The position numbers and the translations under genes are program-made. From JAIBJN01 sp963838795 (GTDB taxonomy: Bacteria > Actinomycetota > Thermoleophilia > Gaiellales > Gaiellaceae): a DNA stretch of 64,000 nt. The notes under the pieces were generated by a model. The model was not told the origin of the DNA and made no database searches. It worked only from the letters and a program-made list of their open reading frames with translations. Shown here in pieces: positions 1 to 9,234 of this stretch; positions within the stretch are counted from its first letter, which is position 1, and each line of letters opens with the position of its first letter. Location: assembly GCA_963838795.1 (NCBI GenBank), contig CAWISL010000018.1:124001-188000 (forward strand), written 5' to 3'.

Positions 1-1714
1 TTCCAAGCTCCTCGAGCAGTTCCTCCTCGACCTCCGAGGGCGCTCCGCTCATGGGATCGACCCCGGCCTGGTTCTTGGGGAACGCAATCATGTCACGAAG
101 GTTCGGCTCCCGACCGAGCGCCATCAGCATCCGCTCGATCCCAAACGCGATCCCGCCGTGTGGCGGCGCCCCCATCGCGAGCGCGTCGAGCAGGAAGCCG
201 AACTTCCGGCGCTGCTCCTCCTCGCTCAGCTGGAGCGCCCCGAAGACCTGCGCCTGGAGCTCTTGCTCGTGGATCCTGAAGGAGCCGCCGCCGATCTCGA
301 TGCCGTTGACGACAAGGTCGTACGCAAGCGCCGTCGCCGCGCCCGGATCAGCCGCGACCAACGCCTCCGAGCCGGGCGCCGGGCGGGTAAAGGGGTGGTG
401 CACCGCCTTCCAGCGCGCCGCCTCCTCGTCCCACTCGAACATCGGGAAGTCCGTGATCCAGAGGAAGCGCCACGCGTCCTCGTCGACCAGCCGAAGCTCG
501 CGCCCCAGGTGGAGCCGGAGAGCGCCCAGGACGCGAGCGGCGACGCCCGGGTCGTCCGCGACGAACAGCGCGGTGGAGCCGGGCTCCGAGCCAAACGCCG
601 CCACCTCCTTCTCGGAGAGGAACTTGGCGATCGGGGAGCGCACCTCCCCGTCCTCCGCGACGACGATGTAGGCGAGCCCCTTCGCCCCCCACTCCTTGGC
701 GAGCGCCTCCAGTCGCTCCAGCTCCGACCGCGAGAACACGTGCGGGGCCCGGATGAAGCGGACGGTCTCGGCGTTGGCGAAGACGCCGAGCTCCGACCCG
801 CGCGTCACCTCGGTCGCATCCTCGATCTCGAGCCCGAAGCGCACGTCGGGCTTGTCGCTCCCGTACCGCGCCTTGGCCTCCGCGTGGGTCATCCTCGGAA
901 AGGGCGTGTCGACCTCGGCGCCGATGCCCTCGCGCCAGACGGCGGCGCACATACGCTCCATGAGCGCGAACAGGTACTCCTGGTCCGGGAAGGCCATCTC
1001 GACGTCGAGCTGGGTGATCTCCTGAACGCGGTCGGCTCTCAAGTCCTCGTCGCGGAAGCAGATGGCGATCTGGTAGTAGCGGTCGAAGCCGCCGATCACG
1101 AGCAGCTGCTTGAGGATCTGCGGCGACTGGGGCAGCGCGAAGAAGCGACCCACCTGCAGGCGGCTCGGGACCACGAAGTCGCGCGCCCCCTCGGGGGTCG
1201 GCTTGAAGAGGATCGGCGTCTGGATGTCGAGGAAGCCGTCGGCTTCCATCTCCCTGCGGATCGTCGAGACCAGGCTGGCGCGGAGCCGCAGGTTGCGCTG
1301 CATCCGCGGCCGCCGCAGGTCGAGCCAGCGATACCGCAGGCGCAGCGTCTCGTCCACCCCCTCCTCGTCCAGCTGGAACGGCAGCGGCGTCGAGCGGGAG
1401 AGGATCTCGAGCCGATCGACCTGCAGCTCGACCTCGCCCGTGGGCAGGTCCGGGTTGACGTTCTCGGGAGCGCGCCTGACGACCTCCCCTTCCGCGCGGA
1501 GGACGAACTCGTTCCGAAGCTCGTGCGCGGCCTCGGATGCCTCCGCAGCGCGCTCCGGGTTGATCACGAGCTGACAGAGCCCGCTCGGGTCCCGCAGATC
1601 GACGAAGACGAGCCCGCCGTGGTCGCGGCGCGTGTCGACCCAGCCGGCGAGAGCCAGGCGCCTGCCCACGTGCTCGAGCCCGACCTGACCGCACATGAGG
1701 TCGCGCCAGGTCAC
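1..1714 (-). CDS. aspS: Aspartyl-tRNA synthetase, C-terminal end cut by window
   Basis: Class IIb aminoacyl-tRNA synthetase that charges tRNA-Asp in the cytoplasm. The N-terminal anticodon-binding OB fold opens with CGQVGLEHVGRRLALAGWV; the class II motif 2 region reads CFRDEDLRADR and is followed by ITQLDVEM. The C-terminal GGIAFGIERMLM (motif 3) and MIAFPKNQAG are visible, so only a few residues are missing. I place the start at a GTG whose last bases overlap the hisS stop (GTGA), giving VTWRDLMCGQ, which fits the family N-terminus better than the in-frame ATG at 1696. It is co-transcribed after hisS. Whether it also charges tRNA-Asn cannot be judged here. Confidence 0.96.
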   Translation of the reverse strand, partial: MTWRDLMCGQVGLEHVGRRLALAGWVDTRRDHGGLVFVDLRDPSGLCQLVINPERAAEASEAAHELRNEFVLRAEGEVVRRAPENVNPDLPTGEVELQVDRLEILSRSTPLPFQLDEEGVDETLRLRYRWLDLRRPRMQRNLRLRASLVSTIRREMEADGFLDIQTPILFKPTPEGARDFVVPSRLQVGRFFALPQSPQILKQLLVIGGFDRYYQIAICFRDEDLRADRVQEITQLDVEMAFPDQEYLFALMERMCAAVWREGIGAEVDTPFPRMTHAEAKARYGSDKPDVRFGLEIEDATEVTRGSELGVFANAETVRFIRAPHVFSRSELERLEALAKEWGAKGLAYIVVAEDGEVRSPIAKFLSEKEVAAFGSEPGSTALFVADDPGVAARVLGALRLHLGRELRLVDEDAWRFLWITDFPMFEWDEEAARWKAVHHPFTRPAPGSEALVAADPGAATALAYDLVVNGIEIGGGSFRIHEQELQAQVFGALQLSEEEQRRKFGFLLDALAMGAPPHGGIAFGIERMLMALGREPNLRDMIAFPKNQAGVDPMSGAPSEVEEELLEELG

Positions 1715-2937
1715 CCCACGAGCTCCAGGAGCTCGTCCAGCGAGCCGACCCTGACATCCTCCTGGCCCGGCCGGCGCAGCACCTGGCCGTCGACGTCGAC
1801 GACCAGGGTCGCTCGCGCGCCGAGGCGCCCGGCCTGCGTCAGCTGGCCCTTCAAGGACCGTCCGGCGTAGTCGGTGTCGGCACGCATGCCCCTCCTCCGA
1901 AGGTCGGCGAGCCACGGCAGGATCTCGGCCCTGCGGCTTGCGTCGGCGAAGGCGACGAAGACGTCGACCGCCTCTGGCTCGTCGGCCGCCGAGCTCGACA
2001 TCGTCATCCGCTCGACGCCGGCGGCCCAACCGATCCCGGGAGTCGGAACGCCGCCGATCTCCTCGATCAGATAGTCGTACCGGCCGCCTGCGCAGATCGA
2101 CGCCTGTGCGGCGTCGAGATCCTCGTTCACGAACTCGAACACCGTCCGCGTGTAGTAGTCGAGTCCTCGCACGAGGGTGGGCACGAGCTCGAAGCCGACG
2201 TCGTACCCGGTTAGGAACCCCTGCACCTGCTCGAAGTGCTCGCGGCAGGCGCTGCAGAGCGACTCGCCGATCGTCGGGGCCTCGGCAAGCACCCGGCGCA
2301 CCGCGTCGTTCCTCGTGTCGAACACGCGCAGCGGGCTCACCTCCGCGCGCCGAAGGGTGTCCTCGTCGAGGTCGCCCCGGTGCTCCGTGAGGAACGCTCG
2401 TAGTCGCTCGACGTACGCGGGCCGGCACTCGCGATCGCCGATCGAGTTGAGCTCGAGGCGCGTGTGCCGGACGCCCGACCGGCGTTCGATCTCCGTGAAG
2501 ATCTGGATCAGCTCGGCGTCGACCGCGGGATCGTCGGAGCCCATCGCCTCGAAGCCGATCTGCCAGAACTCTCGGTAGCGCCCCTTCTGCGGCGCCGCGT
2601 ACCGGTACATGGGGCCGACGTAGTACGTCTTCACGGGCTGGGGATCGCGGTGGAGCCCGTGCTCGAGATAGGCGCGCGCGACCGGTGCTGTGCCCTCGGG
2701 CCGCAGCGTCAGCGAGCGCCCGCTCCGGTCCTCGAACGTGTACATCTCCTTCTGGACGACGTCCGACCCCTGGCCCGACGTGCGCGCGAACAGCTCCGTG
2801 TCCTCGAAGGTCGGGGTGACGATCAGACCGTAGCCGTAGTCGTCGGCGGCCGAGCGGGCCGAGTCGAGGACGGCGAGGCGACGCTGCTGGTCAGCGGGCA
2901 GGACGTCGAGGGTGCCGCGCGGCGCCTGGATCGTCAC
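1711..2937 (-). CDS. hisS: Histidyl-tRNA synthetase
   Basis: Class II synthetase charging tRNA-His. The protein is 408 residues, the usual bacterial length. Visible signatures are motif 2 (YYVGPMYRYAAPQKGRYREF, about residues 105-124), the histidine-specific LVRGLDYYTRTVFEF loop (about 255-269) and motif 3 AAGVERM (about 305-311), followed by an anticodon-binding domain. The start is a GTG overlapping the stop of the upstream hydrolase gene (GTGA), and its own stop overlaps the aspS start. The hydrolase-hisS-aspS order is a common actinobacterial arrangement and implies one transcript. Confidence 0.97.
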   Translation of the reverse strand: MTIQAPRGTLDVLPADQQRRLAVLDSARSAADDYGYGLIVTPTFEDTELFARTSGQGSDVVQKEMYTFEDRSGRSLTLRPEGTAPVARAYLEHGLHRDPQPVKTYYVGPMYRYAAPQKGRYREFWQIGFEAMGSDDPAVDAELIQIFTEIERRSGVRHTRLELNSIGDRECRPAYVERLRAFLTEHRGDLDEDTLRRAEVSPLRVFDTRNDAVRRVLAEAPTIGESLCSACREHFEQVQGFLTGYDVGFELVPTLVRGLDYYTRTVFEFVNEDLDAAQASICAGGRYDYLIEEIGGVPTPGIGWAAGVERMTMSSSAADEPEAVDVFVAFADASRRAEILPWLADLRRRGMRADTDYAGRSLKGQLTQAGRLGARATLVVDVDGQVLRRPGQEDVRVGSLDELLELVG

Positions 2938-3581
2938 GGCGCCGGGGCCCGAAGCTCGGCCAGGAAGGGGTTCGTGGCCACCTCGCGCGCGAGCGTGGTG
3001 GCCGGGCCGTGTCCGGGGTAGACGATCGTCTCGGGCGGAAGGCTCTCCGCCAGCATCCGGATCGAGGCGAGGAGGTCGTCCCAGCTCGCTCCGGGCCGGT
3101 CGTAGCGGCCGACGGAGCCGGCGAAGAGGACGTCGCCGGAGAAGAGGCAGCCGTCGGTCGCGAAGGCGAGGTGGCCGGCCGTGTGGCCGGGCACCCGCAG
3201 CGTCTGAATCTCCAGCCCCCCCAGCTCGAGGAGCTCGTCGCCGCTCAGCGCTGCCTCCGGGACGTGCGCGCGGATCGTGACGTCGACCCCGGGCGGCAGA
3301 GCGTCGTTGGGGCGCTCGAGCGACTCCCGCTCGGCTGCGGGCATGTACACCGGAGCGCCGGTCTCCTCGGCGAGCTCGGCGACGCCTGCGATGTGGTCGA
3401 GATCGCCGTGGGTGACCAGGATCGCCACGCAGCGGGCGTCTGCCAACGCCCGCATGATCCTTGCGGATTCGCCCGGCCAGCCGGGATCGACCACTACCGC
3501 TTCGGCGGCTCCCGGCCGGCGGACGACGTAGCAGTTGGACTGGTAGGCGCCCAGCGGAAGCTGCTCGACCTCGAGAGCCAT
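2934..3581 (-). CDS. Metallo-beta-lactamase-fold hydrolase (glyoxalase II-like)
   Basis: A 215-residue MBL-fold protein like the small hydrolases often found upstream of hisS in Actinobacteria, annotated as hydroxyacylglutathione hydrolase-like. The metal motif at residues 57-66 reads THGDLDHIAG, where most relatives have THxHxDHxxG; the second histidine is aspartate (D60). Further ligands are visible in GHTAGH, SGDVLF and YPGHG. A change of this kind alters metal site 1 and could affect metal preference, so the substrate is open. A TAGACT box six bases before the ATG suggests a leaderless transcript covering this gene, hisS and aspS. Confidence 0.88.
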   Translation of the reverse strand: MALEVEQLPLGAYQSNCYVVRRPGAAEAVVVDPGWPGESARIMRALADARCVAILVTHGDLDHIAGVAELAEETGAPVYMPAAERESLERPNDALPPGVDVTIRAHVPEAALSGDELLELGGLEIQTLRVPGHTAGHLAFATDGCLFSGDVLFAGSVGRYDRPGASWDDLLASIRMLAESLPPETIVYPGHGPATTLAREVATNPFLAELRAPAP

Positions 3582-3587
3582 CGGACG

Positions 3588-3593
3588 AGTCTA
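3588..3593 (-). promoter_or_regulatory. Putative -10 box of the hydrolase-hisS-aspS operon
   Basis: TAGACT on the minus strand ends six bases before the ATG at 3581, which would put the transcription start at or next to the start codon. No clear -35 and no SD are seen. Confidence 0.5.
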
Positions 3594-3644
3594 CTGTCGT
3601 TCTGCGGGGCGCCCCGGCGCCTGTCACGCCGTTCCAGCGGCCAC

Positions 3645-3650
3645 TAGACT
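3645..3650 (+). promoter_or_regulatory. Putative -10 box of the cupin gene
   Basis: TAGACT lies ten bases before the ATG at 3661 and would give a very short leader. It is divergent from the hydrolase promoter about 55 bases away. Confidence 0.4.
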
Positions 3651-3660
3651 GCGCGTCGTC

Positions 3661-4011
3661 ATGGAGACCTGGAGGCTGCCCGAGATCGCGACGCCGGGCG
3701 GGAGCCGCTCGCCGGTCGTCCTCCGGAGCGAAGACGAGGCCCGGGCCGTCCTGGTCGGGCTCGACCCGGGGCAGGAGCTCGGCGACCACCAGGTGAAGGA
3801 GCATGCCTGGATCGTCGTCGTCGATGGCTCCGCCACGTTCCGGGCGGGAGACGACGTCGTCGAGGCCCCTGCGGGAACGCTCGCGCGCTTCGAGCCGGAC
3901 GAGCGCCATTCCGTCGGCACCGAGTCGGGCGCGAAGCTCCTGCTCCTCCTCGCCCCCTGGCCCGGACCGGGCCACTACCGCGGCCAGGAGAAGTCCCAGG
4001 CGCTCGGGTAG
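3661..4011 (+). CDS. Small single-domain cupin protein
   Basis: A 116-residue single cupin domain (cupin_2 type). Hydrophobic beta strands include HQVKEHAWIVVVDGSATF and the second conserved motif APAGTLARFEPDERHSV. The first motif has H42 and H47 and the second ends with H82, so a metal site is possible. Such proteins are often sensors, isomerases or dioxygenase-like, and the substrate cannot be inferred. It stands alone on the plus strand, divergent from the hydrolase-hisS-aspS operon and convergent with the next membrane gene, from which it is separated by only a few bases. Confidence 0.8.
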   Translation: METWRLPEIATPGGSRSPVVLRSEDEARAVLVGLDPGQELGDHQVKEHAWIVVVDGSATFRAGDDVVEAPAGTLARFEPDERHSVGTESGAKLLLLLAPWPGPGHYRGQEKSQALG

Positions 4012-4015
4012 GAAC

Positions 4016-4429
4016 CTAGCGGGCGCGCTTCGCGGCGCGCTCCTTCTCGTAGCGACGCCAGAGCATGCGGTAGACGACGATGTCCACGACGTAGCTGAAC
4101 GGCATGAAGAACGCGAGCAGGAGCGCGACGTTGAAGATCAGCCCGAGAACGGTGATGTTCTCGGCCGTGAAGTAGATGAACAGCCCGATCAGCGGGGCAA
4201 AGATGGCAGTGCGGCGAAGCACGCGCCGAAGCGACGGTTTCGGAATCGGCTTCCCGTGGCGGTCCAGCGGCCCGACCTGCTCCTTCGCCGGCTTTCCGTT
4301 CCTCGGCGCGGCGACCTCGGCGGCACGAGGGCCCTCCACTACCTCCTCGCCCTCGTCGGTCTCGAGCACGTACTCGTACTCGTGGCGTTGGAGCTTCTCC
4401 CGCCGGCGCCGCTGCTTCCTGCTGGGCAC
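4016..4429 (-). CDS. Small membrane protein with basic N-terminus
   Basis: I do not recognise a named family. The 137 residues start with a very basic stretch (MPSRKQRRRREK), then an acidic and linker part, then two predicted membrane helices (about 77-92 and 95-115) and a basic C-terminus. The GTG start has a good SD (GGAGG eight bases upstream). It follows the other small membrane gene by 43 bases and is probably the last gene of the hut transcript. The charge distribution predicts both ends in the cytoplasm. Function unknown. Confidence 0.75.
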   Translation of the reverse strand: MPSRKQRRRREKLQRHEYEYVLETDEGEEVVEGPRAAEVAAPRNGKPAKEQVGPLDRHGKPIPKPSLRRVLRRTAIFAPLIGLFIYFTAENITVLGLIFNVALLLAFFMPFSYVVDIVVYRMLWRRYEKERAAKRAR

Positions 4430-4472
4430 TAGTGCTCCTCCAACGGATCGGCATCTCGCACCCGGACGGCCA

Positions 4473-4724
4473 CTAGACCACCTCGATCAGGACGCCGATG
4501 AGGACGACGGCGCCGATCAGCCCCGCGGCCGCCAGGAAGGCGCCGGGGTTCCACACGAGGTCGTTGTCCTGCCGATAGCGCGACTTCCGCGGTGGCCCAT
4601 GGCCGTGGGTGTCGGCCGCCTCCGCCGCGGGGCCGCTACGCGGCCGGCCGGTCGTGAGGCTCAACGCGATCGCCACGCCAGCCAGCCCGGCGGCGACGAA
4701 GGCCAGCGGCATCCACCAGCTCAC
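4473..4724 (-). CDS. Small two-helix membrane protein
   Basis: An 83-residue protein with one membrane helix at each end (about 3-24 and 61-83) joined by a polar loop containing HGHGPPRKSRYRQDND. The GTG start lies four bases after the hutI stop, so it is likely translationally coupled to hutI. I see no known domain. Its position suggests that it is co-expressed with the histidine-degradation genes, although a direct role (for example as a transporter accessory) is only a guess. Confidence 0.7.
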   Translation of the reverse strand: MSWWMPLAFVAAGLAGVAIALSLTTGRPRSGPAAEAADTHGHGPPRKSRYRQDNDLVWNPGAFLAAAGLIGAVVLIGVLIEVV

Positions 4725-4728
4725 CGGC

Positions 4729-5949
4729 TCAGCGCTCCCATACGACTTCTCCCTCCTTGACCACCAAAGCCACGTGCTCTCCTCCCAGATGGTAGGCGAG
4801 GTAGCGCCAGTCCGAGGCGTCGAGCAGCACGACGTCGGCGTCGTAACCTGGCTCGATGCGGCCGACGCGATCGGAGCGACCGAGCACGTGCGCGGCGTTG
4901 ACAGTGCAGGCGGCGAGCGCCTCCGCCGGCGCGAGCCCGAGCTGGGTCGACGCCAGGCTCATCACCACCGGAAGACTCTCGCAGAAGGCGCTCCCGGGGT
5001 TGAAGTCCGTCGCGAGGACGACGATCGCTCCAGCGTCGGCGAGCGCACGCGCCGGAGGCATCGGCCGCCCCAGGGTGAGAGCCGCGACGGGGAGGAGCAC
5101 GGCCGCGACACCTGACTCCGCCAGAGCTCGCACGCCGCCGGGCCCGGTCGTCTCCAGATGGTCGACGCTCCGCGCCCCGAGCTCGACGGCGAGCTGGATG
5201 CCACCTGCCTCGGTGAACTGGTCGGCATGGAGCCGGAGCGCGAGGCCGGCTTCGCCGCACGCTGTGAGGTAGCGGCGCGCCTGCGCGAAGTCGAACGCTC
5301 CGTGCTCGAGGAAGACGTCAGCCGCCTCGGCGAGCGCGGCCGCGTCCGCCAGCACGTCGGCGAGCACGAAGTCGAGATAGGCGTCGCCGTCTGGGAACTC
5401 CGGGGGGACGGCGTGCGCCCCCAGGTACGTCGGCACGCCTCCTGCGCGTGAGATCACACGCAGCTGCGCGAGCTCGGTCTCGCGGTCGAGGCCGTAGCCC
5501 GACTTCGCCTCGAACGTGGTGGTCCCGTGGGCGAGCATCCACTCGCGATGCCGCTCGAGCGCGTCCGCCAGGCCCGCCTCTCCAGCCGCCCGGGTTGCGC
5601 GAACGGTCGCGAGGATGCCTCCACCGGCCGCGTGGAGCTCCTCGTACGAGGCGCCGCGGGCGCGGAGCTCGAACTCGCCGACGCGGTCGCCGGCAAAGCA
5701 GGCGTGCGTGTGGCAGTCGACGAGACCGGGGACGGCCGCCCGTCCGCGTCCGTCGATCTCGACGACCTCGGCGGGAAGGTCACCGGAGACGAGGTCGGTC
5801 ATGGCGCCGACCGCGACGACCTTCGGCCCCTCGCAGAGCACGTAGCCGTTCTCGATGACGCGGATCTCGCCCAGGGCCGATCCACGCTGAGGCGCGGCTC
5901 CCTCCGGAGAGACGACCTGCGCGAGATCGCGCATGAGCAAAGCCGGCAT
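4729..5949 (-). CDS. hutI: Imidazolonepropionase
   Basis: Third step of histidine degradation: hydrolyses imidazolone-5-propionate to N-formimino-L-glutamate. It is an amidohydrolase-superfamily TIM barrel of 406 residues from the chosen ATG. The metal motif DCHTHACFAGDR (about residues 79-90) and the family-specific TTFEAKSGYGLDRE are intact, as are downstream HADQFTE and LATDFNPGS. An alternative ATG lies at 5934 (MRDLAQVV); 5949 starts ten bases after the hutU stop and gives the usual length. It is the third hut enzyme gene in a same-strand run. Confidence 0.95.
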   Translation of the reverse strand: MPALLMRDLAQVVSPEGAAPQRGSALGEIRVIENGYVLCEGPKVVAVGAMTDLVSGDLPAEVVEIDGRGRAAVPGLVDCHTHACFAGDRVGEFELRARGASYEELHAAGGGILATVRATRAAGEAGLADALERHREWMLAHGTTTFEAKSGYGLDRETELAQLRVISRAGGVPTYLGAHAVPPEFPDGDAYLDFVLADVLADAAALAEAADVFLEHGAFDFAQARRYLTACGEAGLALRLHADQFTEAGGIQLAVELGARSVDHLETTGPGGVRALAESGVAAVLLPVAALTLGRPMPPARALADAGAIVVLATDFNPGSAFCESLPVVMSLASTQLGLAPAEALAACTVNAAHVLGRSDRVGRIEPGYDADVVLLDASDWRYLAYHLGGEHVALVVKEGEVVWER

Positions 5950-5959
5950 CGACGACGCG

Positions 5960-7663
5960 CTAGCCGTCGCGACTCGGCAGGCGGAGCCCGCGCTCGCGGG
6001 CTGCCTCGAGTGCCTCGGCGTAGCCGGCGTCCGCATGGCGCATCACGCCGGTGCCCGGATCCGTCGTGAGGACCCGCTCGAGGCGCTCGGCCGCCTCGTC
6101 CGTGCCGTCGGCGACAACCACCATCCCGGCGTGGATGGAATTGCCGATCCCGACGCCCCCGCCGTGATGGACGCTGACCCACGTCGCGCCCGCCGCCGTG
6201 TTCAGCAGGGCGTTCAGGATCGGCCAGTCGGCGATCGCGTCGGAGCCGTCGCGCATCGCCTCGGTCTCGCGATAGGGCGAGGCCACGGACCCGGAGTCGA
6301 GGTGGTCGCGCCCGATGACGACCGGAGCGGACACCGCGCCGCCGCGCACGAGCTCGTTGATCGCGAGGCCGGCCTTCGCACGGTCGCCGTAGCCGAGCCA
6401 GCAGATGCGGGCCGGCAGGCCCTGGAACGCCACGCGCGTGGCTGCGAGCTCGAGCCAGCGCTGCAAGAGCAGGTCGCCCGGAAACAGCCCTCGCAGCTCC
6501 TCGTCGATCGCCGCGATGTCGCCCGGGTCTCCTGACAGCACCGCCCAGCGGAAGGGGCCGATGCCGCGACAGAAGAGCGGCCGGATATAGGCCGGGACAA
6601 AGCCCGGGTACGTGAAAGCGTCATCGACTCCGGCCTGTTCGGCCTCCCCTCGTAGGTTGTTGCCGTAATCGAAAACGTGGCTTCCGGCTCGGACGAACTC
6701 GAGCATGCCGCGAACGTGGCGCGCGATCGACTCCGACGCGCGCCGAAGGTACTCGTCGGGGTCGCTCTCGCGCAGCCGGACGGCGTCCTCGACGGACAGT
6801 CCGACGGGCACGTAGCCGTTGAGGGGATCGTGCGCGGCGGTCTGGTCGGTGACGAGATCGAAGCGCACGCCGCGACTCGCGAGCTCCGGGACAATCTCTG
6901 CGGCGTTGCCCAGGAGCCCGACCGATAGGGCCCGGCCTTCCTTCGCCGCCGCCCGCACCCGCTCCACCGCGTCGTCCAGAGAGGACGTCGCCTCGTCGAG
7001 GTACCGGCTCGCGAGGCGCCGCTCGATCCGGCTCGGATCGACCTCGACGCAGAGAGCCGCGGCGCCGGCCATCGCCGCTCCCAGAGGCTGGGCGCCGCCC
7101 ATCCCGCCGAGCCCGGCCGTGAGGATCGTCCTCCCGCTCAGGTCGGAGGAGCCGAAGTGGGTCTCACCGGCGGCCGCGAACGTCTGGTACGTCCCCTGCA
7201 GGATTCCCTGGGTGCCGATGTAGATCCAGCTGCCGGCGGTCATCTGCCCGAACATCGTCAGGCCCTCGGCTTCGAGCCTCCGGAACTCGTCCCAGGTCGC
7301 CCAGCGGGGCACCAGCAGCGAGTTCGCGATCAGGACGCGCGGGGCGCCGCGATGCGTCTTGAAGATCCCCACGGGCTTCCCGCTCTGCACGAGGAGGGTC
7401 TCCTCGTCGTCCAGCTCGAGCAGGGAGCGCACGATGGCCCGAAGCGCGTCGTGGCTTCGCGCAGCTCTGCCGGAGCCGCCGTAGACGACCAGCCGCTCGG
7501 GGTGCTCGGCCACCTCCGGGTCGAGGTTGTTGAGGAGCATTCGCAACGGAGCCTCGGTCTGCCACGAGCGAGCGTTCAGCGCCGTCCCGCGCGGGGCGCG
7601 AATGGACGTCAGGTCGCCGCACAGCTCCTCGACCCGGGCCTCGCTCGCGACGACTCCGCTCAC
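5960..7663 (-). CDS. hutU: Urocanate hydratase
   Basis: Second step of histidine degradation: NAD+-dependent hydration of urocanate to imidazolonepropionate. The protein is 567 residues, normal for the family. Visible features are YGGSGRAARS near residue 61, the long conserved GQMTAGSWIYIGTQGILQGT, the NAD-binding GLGGMGGAQPLG and the catalytic-cysteine region RPLFCRGIGPFRW. The GTG start overlaps the hutH stop (GTGA), so the two genes are translationally coupled. The C-terminal VSVHHGGGVGIGNSIHAG is typical. No truncation. Confidence 0.97.
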   Translation of the reverse strand: MSGVVASEARVEELCGDLTSIRAPRGTALNARSWQTEAPLRMLLNNLDPEVAEHPERLVVYGGSGRAARSHDALRAIVRSLLELDDEETLLVQSGKPVGIFKTHRGAPRVLIANSLLVPRWATWDEFRRLEAEGLTMFGQMTAGSWIYIGTQGILQGTYQTFAAAGETHFGSSDLSGRTILTAGLGGMGGAQPLGAAMAGAAALCVEVDPSRIERRLASRYLDEATSSLDDAVERVRAAAKEGRALSVGLLGNAAEIVPELASRGVRFDLVTDQTAAHDPLNGYVPVGLSVEDAVRLRESDPDEYLRRASESIARHVRGMLEFVRAGSHVFDYGNNLRGEAEQAGVDDAFTYPGFVPAYIRPLFCRGIGPFRWAVLSGDPGDIAAIDEELRGLFPGDLLLQRWLELAATRVAFQGLPARICWLGYGDRAKAGLAINELVRGGAVSAPVVIGRDHLDSGSVASPYRETEAMRDGSDAIADWPILNALLNTAAGATWVSVHHGGGVGIGNSIHAGMVVVADGTDEAAERLERVLTTDPGTGVMRHADAGYAEALEAARERGLRLPSRDG

Positions 7664-9207
7664 AGGAGCGCTCCGATCTCCTGCTCCACGGCCGACACGA
7701 GCTCGCCGCGCCGGATCGCTTCGGCGAGCGCCTCGATGTCCCCGGAGAGCGACCGGTCCTCGATCACGGTCGGCGAGAGCGAGCGGACGAGTCCGTGAGC
7801 GGCCCGCACGCCCGCTCCGGGCTCGAGCGGGGCGAGGAACTCGATCCCCTGCGCGCCTGCGAGTAGCTCGATGGCGAGCACCGCTTCCGCGTTCGCCAGC
7901 ACCTGCAGGCACTTGAGGCCCGAGGCGTTTCCCATCGAGACGTGATCCTCCTGGCCCGCGCTCGTGGGGATGGAATCGACGCTCGCCGGATGGCAGAGGA
8001 CTTTGTTCTCGCTCACGAGCGCCGCCGCCACGTATTGCGGGATCATGAACCCCGAGTTGAGGCCCCCGTCATGCGTAAGGAAAGCGGGGAGGCCGTCCGA
8101 AAGCGACGGGTTCGTGAGCCGCTCGACACGGCGCTCCGAGATGGATGCCAGCTCGGCGAGCGCCATCGCCGTCGCATCCAGCGCGAAGGCGAGAGGCTGG
8201 CCGTGGAAGTTCCCGTTCGAGACGAGCTCGTCGAGGTCCACGAAGACGAGCGGGTTGTCGGTGGCCGCGTTCAGCTCGACGCTGACCGTCGCCTGGGCGT
8301 AGGCGAGGAGGTCGCGGCTCGCCCCGTGCACCTGCGGCGCGCACCGGAGCGAGTACGCGTCTTGAACCTTGTCGCACCAGCGGTGCGCCTCCAGGATCGC
8401 CGAGCCTTCGAGCAGGCGGTGGATATTGGCCGCCGACGCGCGCTGACCCGCGAGCGGTCGAAGCTCGTGGATCTCCGGCAGGAAGCTCGTGCGCGAGCCC
8501 TGCAGTGCCTCGAGCGACAGGGCGCAAGCGACGTCGGCGGCCTGGGCCAGACGGCGTCCACGCACCAGCGCGAGCGATCCTGCGGCCGCCATGAACTGCG
8601 TCCCGTTGATGAGCGAGAGGCCCTCCTTCGCCTGCAGCTCGACCGGCTCCAGCCCGACGCGAGCCAGTGCCTCGGCGCCCGGAAACTCCTCGCCGTCGAT
8701 CGTCGCCATTCCTTCTCCGACCAGCGGAAGCGCGAGGTGGGCCAGGGGCGCGAGGTCGCCGGACGCGCCGACGGAGCCGCGGCTGGGAACGACCGGGGTG
8801 ACGCCGCGGTTCAGGCACGCCAGGAGCAAGTCGACGGTCTCGGGCCGCGCGCCCGAATACCCCTTGGCGAGCGTGTTGGCGCGCAGGAGCATCGCCGCCC
8901 TGACGACCTCCCGGGGATAGGGGTCGCCGACGCCGCAGGCGTGGCTCCTGAGCAGACGCAGCTGGAGCTCGTCCGCGAGCTCCCTCGGGATGGTCTTCGA
9001 GACGAAGCGGCCGAAGCCGGTGTTGATCCCGTACGTGTGCTCTCCTGCGCCGGACCCCGTGATCCGTTCGACGAGCTCGCGGGCAGCTCGGAGCTTCTCC
9101 CGTCCGTCCTCGGCGAGCTCGGCGTCGACCTCGTCGACCGCCACCGCCCAGACGTCAGCCAGCGTCAGATCGTCGCCCGTGAGGGACACTCTCGTGCTGA
9201 GCGCCAT
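7660..9207 (-). CDS. hutH: Histidine ammonia-lyase
   Basis: First step of histidine degradation: removes ammonia from L-histidine to give urocanate. The 515-residue protein has the Ala-Ser-Gly triad at residues 148-150 (GSVGASGDLAPLAH) that cyclises to the MIO electrophile, the N-terminal YGINTGFG and the later SVDSIPTSAGQEDHVSMG. All are expected of an active enzyme of this family. The start codon has no SD; a TAGACT box seven bases upstream suggests an internal leaderless transcript for hutHUI. hutU follows with a 4-nt overlap. Confidence 0.97.
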   Translation of the reverse strand: MALSTRVSLTGDDLTLADVWAVAVDEVDAELAEDGREKLRAARELVERITGSGAGEHTYGINTGFGRFVSKTIPRELADELQLRLLRSHACGVGDPYPREVVRAAMLLRANTLAKGYSGARPETVDLLLACLNRGVTPVVPSRGSVGASGDLAPLAHLALPLVGEGMATIDGEEFPGAEALARVGLEPVELQAKEGLSLINGTQFMAAAGSLALVRGRRLAQAADVACALSLEALQGSRTSFLPEIHELRPLAGQRASAANIHRLLEGSAILEAHRWCDKVQDAYSLRCAPQVHGASRDLLAYAQATVSVELNAATDNPLVFVDLDELVSNGNFHGQPLAFALDATAMALAELASISERRVERLTNPSLSDGLPAFLTHDGGLNSGFMIPQYVAAALVSENKVLCHPASVDSIPTSAGQEDHVSMGNASGLKCLQVLANAEAVLAIELLAGAQGIEFLAPLEPGAGVRAAHGLVRSLSPTVIEDRSLSGDIEALAEAIRRGELVSAVEQEIGALL

Positions 9208-9214
9208 CGCGGCA

Positions 9215-9220
9215 AGTCTA
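9215..9220 (-). promoter_or_regulatory. Putative -10 box for hutH
   Basis: TAGACT on the minus strand ends seven bases before the hutH ATG, placing a start site at the start codon. It lies in the 27-base gap after the upstream secreted-protein gene, so hutHUI may have its own promoter. Confidence 0.5.
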
Positions 9221-9234
9221 GTGAGCGTGGCGCG

